Positions 15,920 to 24,107 of a DNA stretch of 24,107 bases are shown piece after piece. The notes beneath the pieces are model-generated. The model worked only from the letters and a program-made list of their open reading frames with translations, had not been told where the DNA came from and searched no databases. The DNA lies in assembly GCA_947460165.1 (NCBI GenBank), contig CANHKH010000007.1, positions 1 to 24,107 of the forward strand. Direction: 5' to 3'. The DNA is from Comamonadaceae bacterium (lineage in GTDB: Bacteria; Pseudomonadota; Gammaproteobacteria; Burkholderiales; Burkholderiaceae_C). A program made the position numbers and the translations under genes. How positions within the stretch are numbered: position 1 is the stretch's first letter; each line of letters opens with the position of its first letter.

Positions 15920-16279
15920 ATGGTTGCCACTGTTCTGACTGCGCGCGAAAAATCAGCCGTTTATCGGGTGAACAGCGAGCTTGATTCGCAGCCTGAGGCT
16001 CCTGCCGATGCGGCCCGCCAAGTGCGGCTGTTTCGCAACGGGGCCAACCAAGCGGTGCGCATTCCGCGCGAGTTTGAGTTTGACGCCCAGGAGGTCATCA
16101 TGAAAAAAGTGGGCAACACCCTGGTGCTGGAACCCGTGGCAGCCTGGCCGCAGCGCGGCTCGGCGGCGGCCTTGTTGATGGCTTTGGATGAAATTAAAAA
16201 ACTTGGCGCCTGCGATGAGGCTTTTCCAGATGTGGACGAGGGCCTGCTGCCGCTGGACGACATTGAGCTGGGCCCATGA
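15920..16279 (+). CDS. vapB: VapB antitoxin, SpoVT/AbrB swapped-hairpin type, with N-terminal extension
   Basis: The protein has 119 residues. The DNA-binding AbrB-like domain spans about 34-73: RQVRLFRNGANQAVRIPREF, then EVIMKKVGNTLVLEP. The tail (about 80-119) is acidic and ends PLDDIELGP, as expected of the toxin-binding region. Typical VapB proteins begin almost at RQVRLFRNG and have about 75-85 residues, so the first 33 residues are extra. The ATG at 15920 has GAGGGG upstream and is preferred; the frame from 15767 lacks a ribosome site. The stop overlaps the toxin ATG by 4 nt. It should neutralise the toxin and repress the operon. Confidence 0.9.
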   Translation: MVATVLTAREKSAVYRVNSELDSQPEAPADAARQVRLFRNGANQAVRIPREFEFDAQEVIMKKVGNTLVLEPVAAWPQRGSAAALLMALDEIKKLGACDEAFPDVDEGLLPLDDIELGP

Positions 16280-16686
16280 CGGCCTTTTTGCTAGACACGA
16301 ACATCATCAGCCACATGATGATGGAAGCCGACGGCTTGGCGGCTCGCCGTGCGGTGGAGGTCCTCAAGGCGCAACCTGACATTGATTTATGCACCAGCAT
16401 CGTGGTGCAGTGCGAGCTGCTGTTTGGCTTGAGCAAACGCCCCAATGTGCGTTTGCAACGCGCCTATGAGCTGCACATGCGCAGCCTCAAGGTCATGCCG
16501 CTGGAAGAAGCCGATGCGCCCGTGTACGGCCAGCTCAGGCACACGCTTGAATCTCGGGGTACACCGCTGGGGCCCAACAATTTGCTGATCGCGGCGCAGG
16601 CCATGCGTTGCAATGCCACCTTGGTCAGCGCAGATGCTGCTTTTGCCCAGGTGCCGGGCTTGAAGCTTCAAAACTGGCTGGCTTGA
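16276..16686 (+). CDS. vapC: VapC PIN-domain toxin with an Asn in place of a catalytic Asp
   Basis: The protein has 136 residues. It shows Asp7 in FLLDTNIISHM, Glu47 in VVQCELLFGLSK and Asp120 in LVSADAAF. The third conserved acid, normally in GPxDLLIA, is Asn102 (PLGPNNLLIAAQ, codon AAT). The family cleaves tRNA (initiator tRNA in the best-known members). The ending, VPGLKLQNWLA, is typical, and there is no frameshift or truncation. The ATG overlaps the vapB stop by 4 nt. Loss of the third acid may weaken or abolish cleavage, although Asp120 or other acids could partly compensate. It belongs to a different PIN subgroup from the toxin at 7264-7665. Confidence 0.92.
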   Translation: MTAFLLDTNIISHMMMEADGLAARRAVEVLKAQPDIDLCTSIVVQCELLFGLSKRPNVRLQRAYELHMRSLKVMPLEEADAPVYGQLRHTLESRGTPLGPNNLLIAAQAMRCNATLVSADAAFAQVPGLKLQNWLA

Positions 16687-16691
16687 GCTGG

Positions 16692-16708
16692 GGCTTCGCA
16701 GCCTTTTT
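16692..16708 (+). terminator. Weak terminator-like hairpin after vapC
   Basis: GGCT-TCGC-AGCC followed by TTTTT lies 6 nt after the vapC stop. The stem is only 4 bp, so activity is uncertain. It overlaps the stop of the convergent DUF192 gene. Confidence 0.3.
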
Positions 16709-17175
16709 CAGCGAAACACGCTGGCCTTGAGTTTGAAACCGGCCTTGATGCCGCGCTTGGCAAACCAGCCTTGGTTCATTTCCAGCACATAGCGCACCGG
16801 CGCACTAGAGCAGTGCGAATCCAGGCTCTGCGGCTTCATGTCCACCAGGTTGACCAGGGTGCCGTCGTCGGCCACAAAGGCCGCCGTCAGTGGAATCAAT
16901 GTGTTTTTCATCCAAAAACACTGTTGGCTGGCTTGCTCAAACACAAACAGCATGCCTTCGTTGGCCGGCATTTCGGTGCGGAACATCAGCCCGGTGGAGC
17001 GCTGCTCGGGTGTGGCTGCCACCTGGGCCTGAATCAGGTGCATGCCGGCCGACAGCGTCAGGCGCGGCAATTCCAGCTGTGGCCGCTGGTCGGCCCAGCC
17101 GCTGGTGCACAGGGCACTGGCCAGGGCTGCCAGCAGCCAGCGCCTGGTGCTGGGCAAAAAGTGGGTTGTAGTCAT
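16708..17175 (-). CDS. DUF192 family protein, secreted
   Basis: The protein has 155 residues from the ATG at 17175. It has an N-terminal signal peptide: MTTTHFLPSTRRWLL, then a hydrophobic core AALASALCTSG and a likely cut after GWA. The DUF192 domain follows (about 35-155) with TPEQRSTGLMFR, GMLFVFEQASQQCFWMKNTLIPL and VRYVLEMNQGWFAKRGIKAG, all typical. Upstream in-frame ATGs at 17244 and 17415 would bury the signal peptide and have no Shine-Dalgarno, so 17175 is chosen, though its own ribosome site is weak. The function of the family is unknown; the protein should be periplasmic or exported. It converges on vapC with a 21-nt gap and is divergent from clpS. Confidence 0.93.
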   Translation of the reverse strand: MTTTHFLPSTRRWLLAALASALCTSGWADQRPQLELPRLTLSAGMHLIQAQVAATPEQRSTGLMFRTEMPANEGMLFVFEQASQQCFWMKNTLIPLTAAFVADDGTLVNLVDMKPQSLDSHCSSAPVRYVLEMNQGWFAKRGIKAGFKLKASVFR

Positions 17176-17304
17176 TGGGACAGAGGGGGGCTGCAAAGGC
17201 CCTGGTTGGGATTGATGTGCATTATTTAGCAATTTCAATCGCATCGACAAAAGCCGAGCACCCGCCCAGAGGTGAGCTTGCATTGCCCAGCCCCATTGAA
17301 AAAC

Positions 17305-17348
17305 AGCTGCAATGTCAACTATTGTGATTTTTTTGCGCCATTGCAGCT
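17305..17348. repeat. 10-bp inverted repeat between DUF192 and clpS
   Basis: AGCTGCAATG (17305-17314) and CATTGCAGCT (17339-17348) are perfect reverse complements, with 24 bases between them including a T7 run. It is central in the 271-bp divergent region, which holds no gene that I can see. It could be an operator or a stem-loop. Confidence 0.5.
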
Positions 17349-17434
17349 CACAGCCGCATGGTTGACAGGGCTTTCGATCCCAAGACGATGCCCAGGCCTT
17401 GATGAGTTCATGCACCCAGAGCCGCCATGATCGT

Positions 17435-17440
17435 TAGAAT
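17435..17440 (+). promoter_or_regulatory. -10-like TAGAAT immediately upstream of clpS
   Basis: TAGAAT ends 6 nt before the clpS ATG, and no Shine-Dalgarno is present between them. If it is a true -10, transcription would start at or near the A of the ATG, giving a leaderless message. No good -35 is visible at the expected distance. Confidence 0.35.
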
Positions 17441-17446
17441 GGTTTC

Positions 17447-17818
17447 ATGGCGACGAAATTACCCCAAGTTCCCACGCCACCGGGTCTTCCCACTGTGCGT
17501 CCTGCCCCCCCTGGCGGCGGCGATGCCGTGGTTCTCGAGCGCAGGCCAGAGAAGGTCTTGCCACCGCAGATGTATCAGGTGGTTCTTTTGAATGACGACT
17601 ACACCCCCATGGAGTTCGTGGTGGTGGTGATTCAGGAATTTTTTAACAAAGACCGAGAAACGGCCACCCAAATCATGCTCAAGATCCACTTGGATGGCAA
17701 AGGTGTGTGTGGCGTGTTCTCCAAAGACGTGGCCAACACCAAGGTCGATCAGGTCACTGAAGCCTCTCGCAAAAACGGCCACCCTTTGCAATGCATCTGC
17801 GAGCCGCTTGAATTGTGA
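17447..17818 (+). CDS. clpS: ATP-dependent Clp protease adaptor ClpS
   Basis: The protein has 123 residues. It recognises N-terminal destabilising residues and delivers the proteins to ClpA. The proline-rich first 40 residues are a longer tail than in E. coli (106 residues in all). The folded core reads MYQVVLLNDDYTPMEFVV, with Asn49, Asp50 and gatekeeper Met55, and His81 in KIHLDGKGVCGVF; these line up with the N-degron pocket residues of E. coli ClpS (Asn34, Asp35, Met40, His66). clpA follows after 59 nt. The ATG lacks a Shine-Dalgarno, and the start is supported by the coding-like N-terminus. Confidence 0.96.
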   Translation: MATKLPQVPTPPGLPTVRPAPPGGGDAVVLERRPEKVLPPQMYQVVLLNDDYTPMEFVVVVIQEFFNKDRETATQIMLKIHLDGKGVCGVFSKDVANTKVDQVTEASRKNGHPLQCICEPLEL

Positions 17819-17877
17819 CAAACGCCCCCATCTGACCCTCATACCCCGTTACACGACGCAAGCCGAAAGGAAGATCA

Positions 17878-20214
<2,337 letters not shown>

Positions 20215-20258
20215 TTGACGGCTGCCTCTAGCTCAGGCGCGGCCTTGGCCAAGCCCTC

Positions 20259-20292
20259 AAAACCCTGCCAGGGCCACCTGGCGGGGTTTTTT
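20259..20292. terminator. Bidirectional terminator between clpA and trhO
   Basis: AAAACCCTGCCAGG pairs with CCTGGCGGGGTTTT (one T-G wobble) around GCCA, followed by two more T. It lies 44 nt after the clpA stop, and the minus strand also ends in T4, so it can serve the convergent trhO gene. Confidence 0.92.
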
Positions 20293-20351
20293 GACGAGCC
20301 TGAATGGGTTGCTGCGGCTGGTTCTGGCGGTGCGGCCAGCCAGCGCGGTAT

Positions 20352-21326
20352 TTACTCGTCCGCTGGCGCTGGCGGTTTGCGCCCGCGCGGCACGCCAATG
20401 TGCCGCTCTTGCCGGGATTGCGCCAGCTCGATTTGCCGCTGTCGCTCGGCAAAGCTGCGGCGCTGCTCGGGGCTCAAGCTGTCATGGCAGCGCGGGCAGC
20501 TCACGCCGGCCTCGTACTGCGGTGAAAGCTTGTCGGCCTCGCTCAAGGGGTGGCGGCAGGAACGGCACAGCACAAAGTGGCCGGGTTGAAGGTCGTGGCC
20601 CACCGAGACACGCTCGTCGAACACAAAGCATTCGCCCAGCCAGGTGCTTTGCTCGGGTTTGACGGTTTCCAGGTACTTGAGGATGCCGCCTTGCAGGTGG
20701 TAGACCTCGTCAAAACCTTGGGTGCGCATGAAGGCGGTGGATTTTTCGCAGCGAATGCCGCCTGTGCAGAACATGGCCACCCGGGGCGCTTTGCCGTCTT
20801 TCGGAGCCAGACAGCCCCCGGGCAGCATTTGCTCTGCCACCCACTCGGGCAGCTGCGAAAAGCTGCTGGTGGCGGGGTTGATGGCGCCCTCAAAGCTGCC
20901 CACCTTCACCTCGTAGTCGTTGCGGGTGTCTATGAGCACCACCGCCGGGTCTTGGATGAGTTGGTTCCAGTCCTCGGGTTTGACGTACTGGCCGGCCATG
21001 CGGTTGGGGTCTATCCCGTCCACCCCCAGGGTGACGATTTCTTTTTTGAGCTTGACCTTGAGCCGGTAAAAGGGCTCCTTGGCGCTCCATGACTCTTTGT
21101 GCTCCAAGCTGGCCAGCCGTGGGTCTGCGCGCAGATGCGCGAGCAGGGCGCGCACGCTGGCCTCGGGGCCGGCCACCGTGCCGTTGATGCCCTCGGCTGC
21201 CAGCAGCAGCGTGCCCTTGATCTCGCGCGCCTGGCAAAAATCAAACAGCGGCCCGCGCCATTCGGCGAAATCGGGCAGGCTGGCAAATTTGTACAGGGCG
21301 GCGGTCAAAAACACGGGCGGGCTCAC
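20352..21326 (-). CDS. trhO: tRNA uridine(34) hydroxylase TrhO (rhodanese-related, YceA type)
   Basis: The protein has 324 residues from GTG 21326. TrhO makes 5-hydroxyuridine at the tRNA wobble base, the first step to cmo5U/mo5U. An N-terminal acylphosphatase-like domain (about 6-100) carries KGTLLLAAEGINGTVAG, and the rhodanese domain (about 118-222) has VLIDTRNDYE and the catalytic Cys187 in FCTGGIRCEKS. A C-terminal CRSC (254-257) and CPRC (277-280) suggests a small zinc ribbon. An earlier GTG at 21371 would add 15 residues not typical of the family; neither start has a good Shine-Dalgarno. It follows the DUF853 ATPase gene closely and converges on clpA. Confidence 0.93.
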   Translation of the reverse strand: MSPPVFLTAALYKFASLPDFAEWRGPLFDFCQAREIKGTLLLAAEGINGTVAGPEASVRALLAHLRADPRLASLEHKESWSAKEPFYRLKVKLKKEIVTLGVDGIDPNRMAGQYVKPEDWNQLIQDPAVVLIDTRNDYEVKVGSFEGAINPATSSFSQLPEWVAEQMLPGGCLAPKDGKAPRVAMFCTGGIRCEKSTAFMRTQGFDEVYHLQGGILKYLETVKPEQSTWLGECFVFDERVSVGHDLQPGHFVLCRSCRHPLSEADKLSPQYEAGVSCPRCHDSLSPEQRRSFAERQRQIELAQSRQERHIGVPRGRKPPAPADE

Positions 21327-21382
21327 AGGTCTGGGGCAAAGGGGGATTTTCGCCCAAGACCTGGCGACCACAGACCCAAGCT

Positions 21383-22885
21383 TCAGCGGCGCCTGCCGCC
21401 CAGCAAGCTGCCCAACACGCCGCGAATGATCTCGCGCCCCACCGCGCTGCCAATGCTGCGCACGGCCGACTTGGCCAGGGTTTGCGCCAGGCCCTCGGTC
21501 TGGCCGCCACGCGGGCCGGTTTTGCCAAACACCAACTCGCCAAGACCGCCCAGCGCGGAAGCACTGGTGGGGGCGCTGCCTTGTGGAGCGGCAGCTGCCG
21601 TGGCTTGGCCTGCGCGGGCCGTCAGCAACTCATGGGCGGATTCCCGGTCCACGGTTTTTTCATAGACCCCGGCCACCAGGGAGTTGCTCAGCAAGGCTTG
21701 GCGCTGGGCCGCACTGATGGGGCCCAGCAAGCTCGCCGGCGGCGCCACAAAGGCCCGCTCCGTAATGCCCGGCCTGCCCTTGGTGTCCAGCAGGCTGACC
21801 AAGGCCTCGCCCACGGCCAACTCGGTGATGGCGCTGGCAATGTCCAGCCCGGGTTTGGCGCGCATGGTCTCGGCCGTGGCCTTGACGGCTTTTTGATCGC
21901 GCGGGGTGTAGGCGCGCAAGGCGTGCTGCACGCGGTTGCCCAGCTGGGCCAGCACCGAGTCGGGAATGTCCAGCGGGTTTTGCGTCACAAAGTAGACGCC
22001 CACGCCCTTGGAGCGCACCAGCCGCACCACCAGCTCAATGCGCTCTAAAAGAATCTTGGGCGCCTCGTTAAAGAGCAGGTGCGCCTCGTCAAAAAAGAAC
22101 ACCAGCTTGGGCTTGTCCAGGTCGCCCACCTCGGGCAGGCGCTCGTAGACCTCCGAGAGCATCCACAGCAAAAAAGTGGCATACAGGCGCGGCGAGTTGA
22201 GCAATTTGTCGGCCGCCAGCACGTTGAGCATGCCGTGTCCGGCCGCATCGGTTTGCATGAAGTCGTCGATGTTGAGCATGGGCTCGCCAAAAAAAACGCC
22301 TCCGCCCTGGCTGTCCAACTGCAACAGGCCGCGCTGAATCGCGCCCACGCTGGCCGCGCTCACGTTGCCATATTCGGTGGTGAAGTCGCGGGCGTTTTCG
22401 CCCACATGCTGCAGCATGGCGCGCAGGTCTTTGAGGTCCAGCAGCAGCAGGCCCTGATCGTCGGCGATTTTGAAGACCATGTTGAGCACGCCACTTTGTG
22501 TCTCGTTCAGGCCCAGCATGCGGCCCAGCAGCAAAGGCCCCATGTCAGAAATGGTGGCTCGCACCGGGTGGCCTTGCTCGCCAAAGACGTCCCACAGCTG
22601 CGTGGGGCAGCCCTGGGGCGCGGGCAAGTCCAGCCCCCGCTCGGTGAGCACCGCTTTGAGCTTGTCACTTGGCTGGCCGGGCTGGCTGATGCCGGTGAGG
22701 TCGCCCTTGACGTCGGCCATGAAGACAGGCACGCCTATTTGTGAAAATTTTTCAGCCAGGGCCTGCAAGGTCACGGTTTTGCCCGTGCCGGTGGCGCCTG
22801 TGATGAGGCCGTGCCGGTTGGCCAACTCGGGCAACATGTGGCAGGCAGAATGGGCGTTTTTGGCGATCAAGAGCGGCTCGGCCAT
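21383..22885 (-). CDS. HerA-like ATPase, DUF853 family (YjgR type)
   Basis: The protein has 500 residues. Walker A is GATGTGKT (30-37), after LANRHGLITG; Walker B reads KLVFFFDEAHLLF near residue 260; RLVRSKGVGVYFVTQNP is the FtsK/HerA-type sensor region. DVKGDLTGIS and DVFGEQGHPVRATISDMGP are typical of the DUF853/YjgR group. The C-terminus is rich in Ala/Gly and ends GVLGSLLGGRRR. GGAG lies 6 nt before the ATG. These proteins are related to DNA-pumping HerA helicases but their cellular role is not established. It is followed by trhO after about 56 bp and is divergent from yebC. Confidence 0.95.
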   Translation of the reverse strand: MAEPLLIAKNAHSACHMLPELANRHGLITGATGTGKTVTLQALAEKFSQIGVPVFMADVKGDLTGISQPGQPSDKLKAVLTERGLDLPAPQGCPTQLWDVFGEQGHPVRATISDMGPLLLGRMLGLNETQSGVLNMVFKIADDQGLLLLDLKDLRAMLQHVGENARDFTTEYGNVSAASVGAIQRGLLQLDSQGGGVFFGEPMLNIDDFMQTDAAGHGMLNVLAADKLLNSPRLYATFLLWMLSEVYERLPEVGDLDKPKLVFFFDEAHLLFNEAPKILLERIELVVRLVRSKGVGVYFVTQNPLDIPDSVLAQLGNRVQHALRAYTPRDQKAVKATAETMRAKPGLDIASAITELAVGEALVSLLDTKGRPGITERAFVAPPASLLGPISAAQRQALLSNSLVAGVYEKTVDRESAHELLTARAGQATAAAAPQGSAPTSASALGGLGELVFGKTGPRGGQTEGLAQTLAKSAVRSIGSAVGREIIRGVLGSLLGGRRR

Positions 22886-22915
22886 GCGTTCTCCAGGGCA
22901 GGGTTGGGCGAAAAG

Positions 22916-22921
22916 TAAAAT
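22916..22921 (+). promoter_or_regulatory. -10-like element of yebC
   Basis: TAAAAT, followed by GCC, lies 47 bp before the yebC start. No matching -35 is evident. Confidence 0.35.
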
Positions 22922-22968
22922 GCCAAGCTTAAGGTTAATTCAATTCACTCTCGACAAGAGGATTCTTC

Positions 22969-23694
22969 GTGGCCGGACACAGCAAATGGGCGAATATTCA
23001 GCACCGCAAGGGCCGCCAAGATGACAAGCGGGGCAAGATTTGGACCCGCATCACCCGAGAAATCATTGTGGCGGCCCGCGCCGGTGGCGGCGACATCCAC
23101 ATGAACCCGCGCCTGCGCCTGGCCATTGACAAGGCCAAGGCCGCCAACATGCCGGCCGACAACATCAAGCGCAACGTTGACAAGGCCACCGGCAACCTCG
23201 AAGGCATGCAGTACGAAGAAATCCGCTACGAAGGCTACGGCATAGGCGGGGCGGCCATCATCGTGGACTGCATGACCGACAACCGCGTGCGCACCGTCGC
23301 CGAGGTCCGCCACGCTTTTTCCAAGCATGGTGGCAACATGGGCACCGAAGGCTCGGTGGCCTTTCAATTCAAGCATGTGGGCCAGTTTATTTTTGCCCCA
23401 GGTGTGAGTGAAGACCGCCTGATGGAAGTGGCCTTGGAAGCCGGCGCCGACGACGTGCTCACCCACGAGGACGGCAGCATGGAAGTGCTGTGCGCTTTCG
23501 CCGACTTTGAGACCGTCAAAGCCGCCTTGGACGCCGCCGCCCTCAAGCCCGAGGTGGCCGAAGTCACCATGCGGGCTGACAACAGCATTGAGATGGCGGG
23601 CGAGAGCGCGCAAAAAATGCAAAAACTGCTGGATGTCTTGGAAGACCTGGACGACACGCAAGAGGTCTATCACAACGCCGACCTCGCGCTCTGA
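22969..23694 (+). CDS. yebC: YebC/PmpR family protein (TACO1-like)
   Basis: The protein has 241 residues, the normal family length. The N-terminus MAGHSKWANIQHRKGRQDDK is diagnostic, followed by AAMPADN-like KAANMPADNIKRN (about 58-70) and YEGYGIGGAAIIVDCMTDN. Members were long called transcriptional regulators; later work also links them to translation at difficult codons such as proline runs, so the older name may mislead. The start is GTG with GAGGA upstream. It is divergent from the DUF853 ATPase and 49 nt ahead of purD, a pair I recall from Burkholderiales. Confidence 0.96.
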   Translation: MAGHSKWANIQHRKGRQDDKRGKIWTRITREIIVAARAGGGDIHMNPRLRLAIDKAKAANMPADNIKRNVDKATGNLEGMQYEEIRYEGYGIGGAAIIVDCMTDNRVRTVAEVRHAFSKHGGNMGTEGSVAFQFKHVGQFIFAPGVSEDRLMEVALEAGADDVLTHEDGSMEVLCAFADFETVKAALDAAALKPEVAEVTMRADNSIEMAGESAQKMQKLLDVLEDLDDTQEVYHNADLAL

Positions 23695-23743
23695 GCCCTT
23701 TGTTGGCGCGCAGAACAAGACCTACAAGAACCTAAGGAATTCA

Positions 23744-24107
23744 ATGAAAGTATTGGTAGTCGGAGGCGGTGGCCGCGAGCACGCCCTGGCCTGGAAATTG
23801 TCTCAATCCCCCAAGGCGCAGGGTATTTTTGTGGCGCCAGGCAATGGCGGCACAGCCCTGGACGGGCGGCTGCAGAATCTGCCCATCACGGGCGTGGTGG
23901 AGCTCAGGCAATGGGCGCAGGCCAATGGCATTGGACTGACGGTGGTGGGCCCAGAGCAGCCGCTGGCCGCAGGCATCGTGGACGAGTTCCGCGCCCATGG
24001 CTTGCGCGTATTTGGCCCCACCCAGGCGGCCGCGCAGCTGGAAAGCTCCAAGGCTTTTTCCAAAGCCTTCATGAAGCGCCACGGCATTCCCACGGCCGAG
24101 TACGAGA
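23744..24107 (+). CDS. purD: Phosphoribosylamine-glycine ligase, 5' part only
   Basis: The first 121 codons are present and the window ends inside the gene. The enzyme joins phosphoribosylamine and glycine with ATP to give GAR, the second step of purine synthesis. MKVLVVGGGGREHALAWKLS is the classic PurD start, with the N-domain running through VAPGNGG and VVGPEQPLAAGIVDEF to the beginning of the ATP-grasp region (SSKAFSKAFMKRHGIPTAEY). AAGGA lies 6 nt before the ATG. It is 49 nt after yebC and probably co-transcribed. Confidence 0.97.
   Translation, partial: MKVLVVGGGGREHALAWKLSQSPKAQGIFVAPGNGGTALDGRLQNLPITGVVELRQWAQANGIGLTVVGPEQPLAAGIVDEFRAHGLRVFGPTQAAAQLESSKAFSKAFMKRHGIPTAEYE

Overview
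The window looks like ordinary chromosome of a GC-rich betaproteobacterium, most likely a Comamonadaceae member (Burkholderiales). The grounds are the gene set and its order (lpxK-Trm112-kdsB-adk, clpS-clpA, yebC-purD), a monomeric NADP-isocitrate dehydrogenase, a Trm112 protein without its zinc cysteines, and GTG starts. The genus is not determinable from what I can see. No rRNA, tRNA, CRISPR array, IS element or prophage was recognised.

Layout. (1) 1-6095, all on the minus strand: lexA, a possible 60-residue membrane ORF, a D-2-hydroxyacid dehydrogenase, a PaaH-like 3-hydroxyacyl-CoA dehydrogenase, a crotonase-fold protein, a Crp/Fnr regulator and an APH/ACAD10-like phosphotransferase cut by the left edge. 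The last four fit acyl-CoA or aromatic-CoA catabolism. (2) 6096-7194: a lexA/asparaginase divergent region with two candidate LexA boxes, then a cytoplasmic-type L-asparaginase. (3) 7264-7973: a Phd/PIN toxin-antitoxin pair whose promoter lies in three 8-bp tandem repeats. (4) 8065-10893: adk, kdsB, a Trm112 protein and lpxK on the minus strand, for nucleotide balance and lipid A/KDO supply. (5) 11233-15690: xseA, sodB and icd on the plus strand, with strong terminators after sodB and icd. (6) 15920-16686: a VapB/VapC pair, the toxin carrying Asn where the family usually has a catalytic Asp. (7) 16708-20214: a secreted DUF192 protein (minus), then clpS and clpA (plus), the N-degron adaptor and its unfoldase. 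(8) 20352-22885: trhO and a HerA-like DUF853 ATPase (minus). (9) 22969-24107: yebC and the 5' part of purD (plus).

Most of the window is housekeeping. The points worth a second look are regulatory or concern TA modules: mutually exclusive repeat arms over the xseA start codon, tandem LexA boxes shared with asparaginase, the repeat-borne TA promoter, the Asp-to-Asn VapC, a 10-bp inverted repeat between DUF192 and clpS, and start codons without Shine-Dalgarno sequences that sit next to -10-like motifs. I found no convincing wholly new multi-gene system. All calls come from reading the sequence, without database searches.
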